From assembly GCA_019912965.1 (NCBI GenBank), contig JAIOHM010000205.1, positions 157,672 through 221,671 on the forward strand: a stretch of DNA of 64,000 nucleotides, given 5' to 3'. Position 1 is the first letter of the stretch. The number at the start of each line of letters is the position of its first letter. Under the pieces are notes generated by a model. That model had not been told where the DNA came from. It was given only the letters and a program-made list of their open reading frames with translations, and searched no databases. This document shows, piece by piece, positions 1 through 8,589 of this stretch. The position numbers and the translations under genes were made by a program. This DNA is from Anaerolineae bacterium (GTDB taxonomy: Bacteria; Chloroflexota; Anaerolineae; Aggregatilineales; Phototrophicaceae).

Positions 1-22
1 ATTTCTGGAACAAGGAGGAACT

Positions 23-1015
23 ATGTTCCGCAAGTCGCACAAACAGACTTTTGGGTTAGTGGTCGCGCTTTTCTCTATCCTCGTGGTCTTCTTCGGGCAA
101 TCGATCATTTATGCTCAGGAAACGACACCTACTCCCACCCCGACACCGGACAATCGAATCGAGTTGACCGGTGCAATCGAAGCGATGGATTTGGACACCA
201 TCACGATCAATGGGCAGGTTATTGATCTCTCGGTCGCAGAAATTAACGTAGCACTGGAAGTTGATGCGGTTGTAAAAGTACAGGGTTGGTTGATGGAAGA
301 CGGCACAATCCTTGCCCGCGAGGTCAATGACCTTAATGACGATAACCAGAATGACAACACACCACTGGATGAAGTCGAACTCGTTGGCATGCTTTCGGCC
401 TATGAAGACACAACCATGACCATTGCAGGTCAGACAATCGATGTAAGCAGCGCTGAAATTGAGGCTGGTGTCAAGGTTGGTGAAATTGTCAAGGCACATG
501 GAACGATTACTGATGTGGCATGGGTTGCCCGCGAAGTTAAACTCGCACAGGAAGACGATCTCAGCTTTGATAACAACAACGACAATAACGATGACAATAG
601 CAATGACAATAGTGACGACAACGGCAATGACAATGCGGTTGTACTTCCCCCGAACTGCGTTGCAACCCAACCAGCAGGCTGGACAACCTATGCCATACGG
701 TCTGGTGATACGCTCTCTGGCATTGCCGATCGCACTGACAGCAGCATCAGCGAACTTGCCCTTGCCAACTGCATTGCTGACCCACGCTTCATCGTCGCTG
801 GAATGACCATCTTCGTACCACGTCAGCCGTCGACATCCATCGACAATAACAACGACAACAATGACGATAATGGCAATGACAACGGTGACGACAATGGCAA
901 TGACAACAGTGACGACAATGGCAATGACAACGACGACGATCACGGAAACGACAACGGCGATGACAATGGTAATGATGATGGTGGGAGCGATGATAACGGC
1001 AGCGACGACGATTAA
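23..1015 (+). CDS. Secreted LysM protein with two DUF5666-like domains and acidic Asn/Asp repeats
   Basis: 330 aa. Residues 1-31 form a signal peptide, followed by a TPTPTPTP linker. Two similar beta-rich segments follow (about 46-105 and 117-173, each starting V/IELxG and ending in AREV), resembling DUF5666. A LysM module sits at about 222-268 (WTTYAIRSGDTLSGIA, ending VAGMTIFVP). Low-complexity Asn/Asp/Gly runs lie at about 184-208 and 273-330. A strong AAGGAGG site lies just before the ATG. LysM suggests binding to glycan or peptidoglycan outside the cell, and the acidic tail may bind cations; both are inference. It shares its module set with the protein at 3310-4644. The long ORF on the opposite strand is an artefact of the repeats. 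Confidence 0.8.
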   Translation: MFRKSHKQTFGLVVALFSILVVFFGQSIIYAQETTPTPTPTPDNRIELTGAIEAMDLDTITINGQVIDLSVAEINVALEVDAVVKVQGWLMEDGTILAREVNDLNDDNQNDNTPLDEVELVGMLSAYEDTTMTIAGQTIDVSSAEIEAGVKVGEIVKAHGTITDVAWVAREVKLAQEDDLSFDNNNDNNDDNSNDNSDDNGNDNAVVLPPNCVATQPAGWTTYAIRSGDTLSGIADRTDSSISELALANCIADPRFIVAGMTIFVPRQPSTSIDNNNDNNDDNGNDNGDDNGNDNSDDNGNDNDDDHGNDNGDDNGNDDGGSDDNGSDDD

Positions 1016-1040
1016 CATGCCTTGCAGCTAACCGAAATTC

Positions 1041-1065
1041 GGAGGAGGCCAGTTTAGCCTCCTCC
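1041..1065 (+). terminator. Intergenic hairpin after the LysM gene
   Basis: Perfect 9-bp stem (GGAGGAGGC at 1041-1049 with GCCTCCTCC at 1057-1065) with a 7-nt loop, 26 bases after the stop codon. The following sequence is only mildly T-rich (ATTTGCATAGATTT), so termination is likely but may be incomplete into the next gene. Confidence 0.6.
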
Positions 1066-1094
1066 ATTTGCATAGATTTAGTGAGGAAGGTCTC

Positions 1095-2615
1095 ATGCTG
1101 CGTATCAAAAGCCCTTGGGCACAAGGACTCCTGCTTTACAGTTTCTGTTTTGCTGTGCTGTCTGTCATTATCTTTGCCACGACTGCCTTTTTAGGCACAG
1201 ACGATTACTATCACGCTCGTATTGCCGGGGAAATTATCCATCAGGGGAAACTGCGGTTAGATTTCCCGTGGCTCCCCATGACCATTTTGGATAATGGTCG
1301 TTTTGTTGATCATCACTTGCTCTACCATCTCTACGTAGCGCCCTTCATGCAGTTTGGTGGAATCGCTGGGGCAAAACTCGCAACCGTCAGCATTGCTGCT
1401 GGGGTATTTTTGGCTGTTTGGTTGCTTTTGCGCCAGATCAATGTACGTCATGCATGGCTCTGGACAGTGGCGATGTTTGCCCTTTCTGTGCCCTTTATCT
1501 ACCGGATGCTCATGATTCGGACACAAGGGGCATCATTACTTTTTCTTATCATTGCGCTGATGCTCCTGTTCGCCCGTCATTATCGCTGGTTAGTGATACT
1601 GGCATTTGCTTATGTATGGCTGTATAACGGCTTCATTTTACTGCTGGGATTCGCCATTCTTTACACACTGGCAGCATGGATTGCCGACAAAAAATTCGAG
1701 TGGCAGCCGATTATATACACCAGTTTTGGATTAATGCTGGGACTGATAATCAACCCGTATTTCCCACAAAATCTGGCGTTCATCACTGACCACCTCGGCG
1801 CAAAGGTCGATTATGCAGACGGCATCCACGTAGGTAACGAATGGTATCCCTACAAAATTGAGACATTAATGCAGAATTCGCCGGGCGCTTTGCTGGCACT
1901 GGTCATTGCATTAATCGCACCGAGTTTTAGCCCCATCAAACGTGACCGTGTTGAGACCACCCTCATGCTCACTGCCCTCATCACCCTGTTTATGCTGCTG
2001 CGGTCACGTCGTTTTATTGAATACTATCCAGCATTCGCACTTCTGTATGCTGCCGCTGCGTGGCGGCATATCCGGCTTGAGGAATGGTTGCCAGAATGGC
2101 GAATACCCATTTCACAATTAAAAATCCGAACCCCAGCGTGGGTTCTGCACAGCAGTACGGTCGCAGTATTGATGCTTTTTTCGATCACTACATTCACTAA
2201 TGTCTATGACGACGTCCGCAATGCCCAGCCTGTGGAATATCTGGCAGGTGCATCGCAGTGGTTGCAGCAAAATACAGCGACAGGAGCACTCATTTTCCAG
2301 ACGGATTGGGACGATTTTACCCGGCTGTTTTACTTCAACACCGCCAACACCTATTTAGTAGGTCTGGACCCAACCTATCTGCAAATCGCTGACCCACAGC
2401 GATGGGATCAATGGCGAGACATCACGCAGGGTCGCGTATCCACACCTTCCGAGTTGATACAAACCACTTTCAATGCAACCTATATCGTCAGTGATACCAA
2501 ACATGATGCATTTGAAGATCAGGTACGGGATGATCCCAATATGCAGCTTGTTTACCGGGATCAATATAATTACATTTGGCGAATAGCCGCTTCATCAGCC
2601 CAATCCAGTGAATAA
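1095..2615 (+). CDS. Polytopic membrane protein, GT-C glycosyltransferase-like
   Basis: About 506 aa when started at the ATG at 1095, which has GAGGAAGG six bases upstream; an upstream in-frame ATG at 1068 has no such site. The protein has roughly ten or more hydrophobic segments. The first extracytoplasmic loop contains DDYYHAR followed about 38 residues later by DHHLLYHLY. This acidic-tyrosine pattern after the first membrane segment resembles GT-C glycosyltransferases (STT3/PMT type), which use lipid-linked sugar donors. The C-terminal ~130 residues look like a soluble domain. The exact reaction cannot be told. A decayed copy of its 3' end follows at 2631-2729. Confidence 0.6.
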   Translation: MLRIKSPWAQGLLLYSFCFAVLSVIIFATTAFLGTDDYYHARIAGEIIHQGKLRLDFPWLPMTILDNGRFVDHHLLYHLYVAPFMQFGGIAGAKLATVSIAAGVFLAVWLLLRQINVRHAWLWTVAMFALSVPFIYRMLMIRTQGASLLFLIIALMLLFARHYRWLVILAFAYVWLYNGFILLLGFAILYTLAAWIADKKFEWQPIIYTSFGLMLGLIINPYFPQNLAFITDHLGAKVDYADGIHVGNEWYPYKIETLMQNSPGALLALVIALIAPSFSPIKRDRVETTLMLTALITLFMLLRSRRFIEYYPAFALLYAAAAWRHIRLEEWLPEWRIPISQLKIRTPAWVLHSSTVAVLMLFSITTFTNVYDDVRNAQPVEYLAGASQWLQQNTATGALIFQTDWDDFTRLFYFNTANTYLVGLDPTYLQIADPQRWDQWRDITQGRVSTPSELIQTTFNATYIVSDTKHDAFEDQVRDDPNMQLVYRDQYNYIWRIAASSAQSSE

Positions 2616-2630
2616 GACATGATGATTAGC

Positions 2631-2729
2631 GACGGTTTACCCGATGTTCTTCACATGCGGTCTTTTTATATTGATCTATACAATCATCTATGGCGCATAG
2701 CCTTATTAACCACCCAGTCCGATGGATAA
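2631..2729 (+). pseudogene. Remnant 3' end of a tandem duplicate of the preceding membrane-protein gene
   Basis: Read in frame, these 32 codons plus TAA give a tail containing LYNHLWRIALLTTQSDG, which lines up with the last residues of the preceding protein (QYNYIWRIAASSAQSSE). The similarity continues past both stop codons (AATAAGACATGATGAT versus GATAAGGTCTGATGAT). There is no start codon. It is best read as the leftover of a duplicated gene lost by deletion, and it now carries the leader of the sigma-factor gene. Confidence 0.6.
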
Positions 2730-2735
2730 GGTCTG

Positions 2736-3317
2736 ATGATATTTATTGTTTTGCCCGATATTCCGGCAGAAGACCGACTCTTGGCTCAAGCCCGCAAGGG
2801 TAATCAGGACGCAATGATGCGTATTTATGAAAGCTATTTTCCGCCGATCTACAATTTCATTCGGCTTCGGGTGGATGATCCTGCTGTAGCCGAAGACTTG
2901 GCGAGTGATGTTTTCCTCAAATTGGTTGATGCCCTGCGTGGTCGTAATGCGCCACACCACAGCCTGCGTGGATGGCTGTTTCGAGTCGCCCGCAACCTAT
3001 TGCATGATCACTACGGCCGAAGTCAAGAGATAACCACCGAAGCACTCGAAGAATGGATTCTCGATACAGGTGATAGTGACCCGGAAATCCAGTTCATGCA
3101 CACCCTGAACATTGAACGTACCCGTCAGGCCTTAAGAATGCTGGTTCCCGACCAACAGGAAGTAATCATCTTACGATTCGGACAGAGTTTGAGTCTCCAG
3201 GAAACAGCAGATATTATGGGACGCCAGATCAGCGCTATCAAATCACTCCAATTCCGGGCTGTCAACACATTACGGCAAATTTTAGGCGAGATGCAACTGG
3301 AAACAGGTCATGGTTGA
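2736..3317 (+). CDS. RNA polymerase sigma factor, ECF (sigma-70) family
   Basis: 193 aa, the normal length for an ECF factor. Sigma region 2 covers about residues 13-90 (YESYFPPIYNFIRLRV; AEDLASDVFLKLVDAL; LRGWLFRVARNLLHDHY). Region 4 covers about 125-180 (VPDQQEVIILRFGQSLSLQETADIMGRQ), the helix-turn-helix that reads the -35 box. The ATG is preceded by AAGG. The stop codon overlaps the start of the next gene by 8 bases, so the two are co-translated. The partner has one membrane anchor, so it may control this sigma factor; no canonical zinc anti-sigma motif is seen in the partner, so that role is inference. Confidence 0.92.
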   Translation: MIFIVLPDIPAEDRLLAQARKGNQDAMMRIYESYFPPIYNFIRLRVDDPAVAEDLASDVFLKLVDALRGRNAPHHSLRGWLFRVARNLLHDHYGRSQEITTEALEEWILDTGDSDPEIQFMHTLNIERTRQALRMLVPDQQEVIILRFGQSLSLQETADIMGRQISAIKSLQFRAVNTLRQILGEMQLETGHG

Positions 3318-4644
3318 ACAGGAATTGCTCAATATATTCAACGACTGCATTGATCGGATCGGATCCGGGCAGACTATAGAAGATTGTCTGGGAGTGTACC
3401 CACATTATGCTTCGGTGCTTCGTCCAATGCTGGAGGCAGGCAATCTGGTTAAGCGTGCCCGTACGCCCCACTTGGAAATCACCAGCGCACAGGAACGAGT
3501 CCGCCTGCGCTATGAAACCGCCATCCGCACACCATCCAGACGACGAGTGTATCCTCTGGGACGATTTGCATCCCTTGCGGCGGCTGTATTGATCGTTTTC
3601 ACATTGATTAGCACGGGGGCAGGAGTACTAGCAGAATCCAGTATTCCGGGTGATAGCCTCTACGGGTTCAAATTATTCACTGAAAATTTGCGTCTCACCT
3701 TTTCTGAAGATGCAGACCTGCGTCAGCAGTTCGCCGACCGTCGTGTTGATGAAGTCCGTCAGTTGATTGTTTTAGGCCGCCCTGCCGAGATTACTTTTGA
3801 AGGCAAAGTCGAGGCTATAACATCATCTACATGGATTGTCGCATCTATACCAGTGCAAATTACATCCAGCACAACCAGAGTAAACGGCATCCTATCGGGC
3901 GATCAAATTCAGGTACAGGGCTACACTACTTCAGGTGGAACACTGATAGCAAAAACCATCATCCTGATCGAACCCGGCACACCAGAAGTGTTGCCCCCAC
4001 CTCATACAGCGACACCAGAACTGCCGCCCACAGCAACGATCCTGCCTACGAATACACGCACTGTCACAGAATCACCAACACCTGCCAATACACCATCTGC
4101 AACCACAATCCAAACCCAAACGCTGACACCTTCTAGTACGCCATCTGCAACCCGGACGGCTTCGTTTACACCAACCAGAACGCTTATGCCCTCGCGAACG
4201 CCTTCTAGTACACCATCCGCGACCCTAACGATTTCCCCTAGTCCAACCCGAACACCGACACCCTCGCGAACACCATCACCTGGCCCGTCGAAAACACCTG
4301 CGCCAACGATCTGTGCTCCAACCCAACCACAAGGCTGGCAAACCTATCAGATACAGATTGGGGATACCCTCTCCAGTTTAGCCGCTAATCGGGGCATCAC
4401 CTTAGAGCAGTTGATGATTGTCAACTGTCTGGTCGATCCAGGTTTTATTGTAGTTGGTCAAAAACTATTCCTGCCGCCTGCCCCACAAATCATCTCGACT
4501 CAGCCACCGGGCAGTATCGATGCCCCTCCGGGTGACGGTGGAAGCGATAATCAGAACGACAACAATGATGATGATAACCAGAATGACAATAACGACGACG
4601 ATCATGGCGATGATAATGATTCAGGAGGAGATGATAACGACTAA
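3310..4644 (+). CDS. Membrane-anchored DUF5667/DUF5666/LysM protein, possible sigma regulator
   Basis: 444 aa, overlapping the sigma gene by 8 bases. A cytoplasmic N-terminus (1-~80) is followed by one membrane segment (about 87-110) and a DUF5667-like segment (AESSIPGDSLYGFKLFTENL, about 111-155). A DUF5666-like beta segment (~160-220) comes next, then a Thr/Pro/Ser-rich stretch (~225-335), a LysM (QGWQTYQIQIGDTLSSLA, ~340-392) and an Asp/Asn-rich tail. Coupling to an ECF factor suggests that it senses the envelope and relays to the sigma factor. That is inference, since the N-terminus has no recognisable anti-sigma fold by eye. The LysM and acidic tail match the first gene of the window. 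Confidence 0.75.
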   Translation: MVEQELLNIFNDCIDRIGSGQTIEDCLGVYPHYASVLRPMLEAGNLVKRARTPHLEITSAQERVRLRYETAIRTPSRRRVYPLGRFASLAAAVLIVFTLISTGAGVLAESSIPGDSLYGFKLFTENLRLTFSEDADLRQQFADRRVDEVRQLIVLGRPAEITFEGKVEAITSSTWIVASIPVQITSSTTRVNGILSGDQIQVQGYTTSGGTLIAKTIILIEPGTPEVLPPPHTATPELPPTATILPTNTRTVTESPTPANTPSATTIQTQTLTPSSTPSATRTASFTPTRTLMPSRTPSSTPSATLTISPSPTRTPTPSRTPSPGPSKTPAPTICAPTQPQGWQTYQIQIGDTLSSLAANRGITLEQLMIVNCLVDPGFIVVGQKLFLPPAPQIISTQPPGSIDAPPGDGGSDNQNDNNDDDNQNDNNDDDHGDDNDSGGDDND

Positions 4645-4688
4645 ATCTCATTCTCTTAACCGGATAGCGTGAATAAGTCTGCTATACC

Positions 4689-4727
4689 AAATCAAAAGTG
4701 CCGGATTTCCAACGGCACTTTTGATTT
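4689..4727. terminator. Bidirectional terminator between convergent genes
   Basis: Perfect 15-bp stem (AAATCAAAAGTGCCG at 4689-4703; CGGCACTTTTGATTT at 4713-4727) with a 9-nt loop. T-runs occur in both directions, and it lies between the plus-strand gene ending at 4644 and the minus-strand gene ending at 4743. Confidence 0.85.
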
Positions 4728-4742
4728 GAATTATTTCTGACC

Positions 4743-5369
4743 TTATTGACGTCGCAAACGCTCACGGAAATTACGGAGTTGTTGGCTTGGGGTTAAAGGT
4801 TGATTCGTGGGGGCAAAGGGTGAAGCATTCACCACATGACCGTCATTCACCATCTGAGCTTCGGTCGGCGACGCAATAACGACAGGGTTATGTACAGTGC
4901 GCGCCAGAATAGTGTTAAGCAGCAAACCAATACCAAAGGTCAGCAGGAACATGGCAATCCAAATTCGCGTTGACCGATCAGACGTCAGCATAAAATAGGT
5001 TGAGCAAACCAGAAAACTCACTAAAAAGGCAATCGTCAATGCCCGTCGAATACGCGAAGTGCTGGCGCTTCCAGCCCGAATCAGGGAAACCAGGAAAAAA
5101 CCAATGATCAGTCCTAAAACCGATGGAATCAACAGACCGAAGAAATTCAGTTGAACAGGTTCAGAGGCTGTCGTGAGAATATCCCGATTAGAAGATGGCA
5201 AAACCGTACTTAGGATGATGATAAGAAAAATGCCAACCAACCATCCGAGCGCATAACCCGTGTATTCCCGCAGGATAAAACTCCACCGTGTAACCCCTAA
5301 AATCAAGCTTGTCATGAAGAGACCAATCACAACATCGCTCAATAAAAACTCTTGGATGAGTTGTTCCAT
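4743..5369 (-). CDS. Polytopic membrane protein of unknown function
   Basis: 208 aa with about five hydrophobic segments (around residues 12-30, 36-56, 74-97, 110-130 and 136-155) and a polar Pro/Gln/Arg-rich C-terminal tail. AGGGG lies upstream of the ATG. I do not recognise a family. It follows the YggT-like gene by 37 bases on the same strand and probably shares its transcript. Confidence 0.6.
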   Translation of the reverse strand: MEQLIQEFLLSDVVIGLFMTSLILGVTRWSFILREYTGYALGWLVGIFLIIILSTVLPSSNRDILTTASEPVQLNFFGLLIPSVLGLIIGFFLVSLIRAGSASTSRIRRALTIAFLVSFLVCSTYFMLTSDRSTRIWIAMFLLTFGIGLLLNTILARTVHNPVVIASPTEAQMVNDGHVVNASPFAPTNQPLTPSQQLRNFRERLRRQ

Positions 5370-5406
5370 CTTCAGCCCCTTTCAAACCAGAATCATAAAA
5401 TCTTGA

Positions 5407-5838
5407 TTACTCACGTACCCGGCGCACAGTGGTGACCTGACGTGCCTGTCGAGGGCTGGTGAATAGAATACGAAGCAACCATACAATCACCCAGGTCAGC
5501 ACAGGGTAAACGACGAGTGCAAAAAGGGAAGCCACGTCGATCACAGACCCACCCATCAGATTTGGCGTGGCAGTTAAACCCATGAACGGTCCAACCAGAA
5601 CATCGGTTATCTGATAAATAAAACTGGCAAAACCACTAGCGGGGTTAGCCGCAATCAACATCAGCATAAACCGAAATGCCACCAGCACAATAATCACGGT
5701 GGTAATGAGCCATAGGAGTTTGATCACTCTGGAAAGCAAGACGCGCGAGGTCGGAGTGCTGTATTCAACCACACGTTTACCTTGCTCGAAACCATCTTGC
5801 TTCTCAACCTGAACACTTTCTTTTCGTTCGTTAGCCAT
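5407..5838 (-). CDS. YggT-like membrane protein
   Basis: 143 aa. A charged N-terminus (1-~35) is followed by three hydrophobic segments. The middle region IYQITDVLVGPFMGL resembles the conserved loop of YggT family proteins, in which Pro and Phe follow a membrane helix. AAAGGA lies eight bases before the ATG. YggT proteins are integral membrane proteins linked in some bacteria to osmotic tolerance or division-associated membrane organisation. The exact role here is unknown. First gene of a two-gene minus-strand unit. Confidence 0.55.
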   Translation of the reverse strand: MANERKESVQVEKQDGFEQGKRVVEYSTPTSRVLLSRVIKLLWLITTVIIVLVAFRFMLMLIAANPASGFASFIYQITDVLVGPFMGLTATPNLMGGSVIDVASLFALVVYPVLTWVIVWLLRILFTSPRQARQVTTVRRVRE

Positions 5839-6023
5839 TTTTCAATCCTTTCTGAATGGTCGAGCCATTCAGGAAATAGTGCGTCTCTCAGTGCAGCATG
5901 AACATACTTATCAGCTTAACCTTATGGCATTTCAAGCAAGAAAACATCAACCGCTGGTGGTGATTCGATATAGGACACCTGACCCATATAGTCGACAAAT
6001 CCGAGCTGCTCATCAGGGAAATA

Positions 6024-6050
6024 AAAAGTGCCGGTTCTCCCGGCACTTTT
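6024..6050 (-). terminator. Terminator of the zinc peptidase gene
   Basis: 11-bp perfect stem (AAAAGTGCCGG at 6024-6034; CCGGCACTTTT at 6040-6050) with a 5-nt loop, 16 bases after the stop of the minus-strand gene at 6066. The stem core AAAAGTGCCG is the same as in the hairpin at 4689-4727. Confidence 0.8.
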
Positions 6051-6065
6051 GGTATCAACTATCCG

Positions 6066-6773
6066 TTAGTCATTCCGACGACCACTCAACAAACTGATGT
6101 AATACAGCAGGTTGAGCAGCGAAGTCACGGCTGCGGCTACATAAGTGAGCGCCGCTGCTGTCAATACCGCCCGTGCCCCACCCTGATCCTCGCTGGATTG
6201 CATCAAACCGACTTCGCGTAACAGCTTCAAACCCCGACGACTGGCATCAAATTCCACAGGCAGCGTCAGCACCATAAACAGCACGACCACACCATAGAAA
6301 ATGATACCCACTTGAATCATACCCAGACTGTTGAACAACAGACCAGCCATAATCAATGCATAGGATACCATCGGACTGAACTGCATTGCCGGAACCAGAA
6401 AGCTCCGCATCTGAATGAGAAGCGAACGTTCTGCATACTGCTGTGCATGTCCCAATTCATGCGCCACGACTGCCATAGCGGCAACTGAAGGTGTAGTCGC
6501 CACTTCCTGTGACATACGCACCACATTCTTTGACGGGTCAAAATGATCGGTACGTTCACCGGGCGTGCCTTCCAGACTCACACCTTGCAAACCTGCATTG
6601 CGGATAATCCGTTCCGCCACCTGTACCCCGGTTAAACCCGCAGTATTCCGAACCCGTGTCCATCGGCTGAACGCCGTAGCCACCAGAATTTGTGAACCAA
6701 TTGAAAGCAGGATGGTCGGTATAAATACCAGCAGGAAATATCCTGAACTGAACAAACCATAACCGAATCCCAT
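6066..6773 (-). CDS. YugP-like membrane zinc metallopeptidase
   Basis: About 235 aa from the ATG at 6773, which has GGGAGG nine bases upstream; an in-frame TTG at 6782 would leave no spacing. The catalytic motif HELGHAQQYAERS supplies two zinc-ligand histidines and the catalytic Glu. It is flanked by an N-terminal membrane segment and several C-terminal ones, the layout of the YugP/neutral zinc metallopeptidase family. The segment FDPSKNVVRMSQEV before the motif is also typical. It probably acts at the inner membrane; its substrate is unknown. Confidence 0.88.
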   Translation of the reverse strand: MGFGYGLFSSGYFLLVFIPTILLSIGSQILVATAFSRWTRVRNTAGLTGVQVAERIIRNAGLQGVSLEGTPGERTDHFDPSKNVVRMSQEVATTPSVAAMAVVAHELGHAQQYAERSLLIQMRSFLVPAMQFSPMVSYALIMAGLLFNSLGMIQVGIIFYGVVVLFMVLTLPVEFDASRRGLKLLREVGLMQSSEDQGGARAVLTAAALTYVAAAVTSLLNLLYYISLLSGRRND

Positions 6774-6864
6774 TGAAGCCAACCTCCCATATGAATATCA
6801 ACAATAATTATTACGTTTTACCATAAGAACTATCTCAGAAATTAGCTGATGTTTCATTAAAGAC

Positions 6865-7746
6865 TTACCCACCCAGTACGCGTGTCAAATCCCGGCGATT
6901 GTTCAGCTCCAATGGCAGCAGAACATTATCAATAAGCCTTACCTGCCCGATCCGTACCGCCATTGACAGCAAAATCGGGTCGATACTAATGGCATTTAGT
7001 TCCTCCAACGTTGCGGCATCCGCCGCCGAAACATACTCTGCTTGCGCCAACGGCTCATCATGCAAGGTACGCAGGGCCGCCTGTCGCAGTCGTTCCGGGT
7101 TGCGTTCCCCGGCTGCATAAATCCCGACTGCCGCCTGTAACGAACGGAAAAGAACACCTGCCGCTGTACGCTGTTCTGCCAAAAGATACACATTCCGTGA
7201 ACTCATCGCCAGTCCATCCGTCTCGCGCACCGTTGGACATACAGCCACTTCGAGGGGGAAATTTAAATCATGTGCCATCCGCTTGATAACTGACACCTGC
7301 TGGGCATCCTTCTGCCCAAAGTAAGCGATGTCCGGCTGTGTAAGATTAAACAGCTTGGCGACCACCGTTCCCACCCCTTTGAAATGTCCCGGACGGTGTT
7401 GCCCTTCCAACCCCTGTGAAACTTCCGTCACATCCACCCATGTCTGAAATCCTTTGGGATACATCATTTCTGAAGTAGGGGTAAAAACCAGATCAACACC
7501 TGTTTTTTCCAGCATAGCCAGATCGCGCGGCAAATCACGCGGATACTTGGATAAGTCTTCGTTCGCTCCAAACTGCGTTGGGTTCACAAAAATTGTCGTC
7601 AGAACCGCGTCATTTTCATCGCGTGCTTCCCGCACCAATGTCAGATGCCCCATATGCAGTGCTCCCATCGTCAGCACTACACCCACCTGCCCCTTTAACC
7701 CCTGTCGTGCTGCCCGCAATCCTGCAATCGTGTCCACTATCTGCAC
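6865..7746 (-). CDS. panC: Pantothenate synthetase
   Basis: 293 aa. Joins pantoate and beta-alanine using ATP to give pantothenate, the vitamin B5 step leading to coenzyme A. The nucleotide-binding signature MGALHMGHLTLVREA is at about residues 28-42. FVNPTQFGANEDLSKYPR and FGQKDAQQVSVIKRM are also conserved PanC blocks. The start is a GTG with GGAG seven bases upstream. It begins 3 bases after the panB stop codon, so panB-panC are one unit. Confidence 0.97.
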   Translation of the reverse strand: MQIVDTIAGLRAARQGLKGQVGVVLTMGALHMGHLTLVREARDENDAVLTTIFVNPTQFGANEDLSKYPRDLPRDLAMLEKTGVDLVFTPTSEMMYPKGFQTWVDVTEVSQGLEGQHRPGHFKGVGTVVAKLFNLTQPDIAYFGQKDAQQVSVIKRMAHDLNFPLEVAVCPTVRETDGLAMSSRNVYLLAEQRTAAGVLFRSLQAAVGIYAAGERNPERLRQAALRTLHDEPLAQAEYVSAADAATLEELNAISIDPILLSMAVRIGQVRLIDNVLLPLELNNRRDLTRVLGG

Positions 7747-7749
7747 AAT

Positions 7750-8589
7750 TTATCTCCAATGACTGCGGATTTCGGTTAGAACTTCTTCATTCATCGTCGA
7801 ACTGTTCTCTGCGGTTGGGAACTCACCCGCTTGCACTTCCTGCACATATTGCTTGAGCGCCGTTTCCATAATTGCTCCGGTTTCCGCATATCGTTTGGCG
7901 TGTTTCGGCCCAAACGACGGGAACAAACCAAGCACATCATGAAATACCTGAACCTGCCCGCTGCAATATGGCCCGGCTCCAATTCCAATCGTCGGAATTT
8001 TGAGGCGATTAGTAATTTCTTGCGCCAACGGTGCAGGCACCAGTTCCAGCACCACCGCGAATGCCCCGGCATCCTGTACCGCCTGTGCATCACACAGTAG
8101 CCGTTCTGCCGTATCCTTGTCCTTACCCTGAACGCGGAAACCACCAAATTGATTCACGCTTTGGGGGGTCAGCCCGATATGCGCCATCACCGGAATCCCG
8201 GCTTCCACAATGCGGTCAATCGTCGGCGCGATATATTCGCCACCTTCCAGCTTGACTGCCCCCACACCGCTTTCTTGCATCAGCCGGGCAGCATTATTCA
8301 TCGCCTGTTCCACACTGGCTTTATAGGTCATAAACGGCATATCACCCACCACCAGGGTTCGTTCTGTCGCCCGCACCACCATCTGTGAATGATAAACAAT
8401 ATGATCGAGCGTTACCGGAATTGTCGACTGATGCCCCTGAATAACCATCCCCAAAGAATCGCCCACCAGCAGCATTTGTGCGCCTGACGCCTCACCCAGA
8501 TGTCCGCTGGTCGCATCATAAGCGGTCAGCATGGCGATGCGTTCACCCGCCGTTTTCATCTTCTGAATATCACGTATTGTCAGTCGCAT
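7750..8589 (-). CDS. panB: 3-methyl-2-oxobutanoate hydroxymethyltransferase
   Basis: 279 aa. Transfers a hydroxymethyl group from 5,10-methylene-tetrahydrofolate to 2-oxoisovalerate, giving ketopantoate. Signatures are MLTAYDATSG, the metal site LLVGDSLGMV, and GIGAGPYCSGQVQVFHDVLG. It overlaps the upstream Rossmann/DUF2520 gene by 20 bases and is followed at once by panC. Folate C1 units could come from folD at 57410. Cytoplasmic. Confidence 0.97.
   Translation of the reverse strand: MRLTIRDIQKMKTAGERIAMLTAYDATSGHLGEASGAQMLLVGDSLGMVIQGHQSTIPVTLDHIVYHSQMVVRATERTLVVGDMPFMTYKASVEQAMNNAARLMQESGVGAVKLEGGEYIAPTIDRIVEAGIPVMAHIGLTPQSVNQFGGFRVQGKDKDTAERLLCDAQAVQDAGAFAVVLELVPAPLAQEITNRLKIPTIGIGAGPYCSGQVQVFHDVLGLFPSFGPKHAKRYAETGAIMETALKQYVQEVQAGEFPTAENSSTMNEEVLTEIRSHWR

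Noticed and set aside
56..1018. Long minus-strand ORF opposite the first gene
   Set aside because: It consists of Val/Ile runs that mirror the Asn/Asp repeats of the real gene, with no ribosome site or domain.
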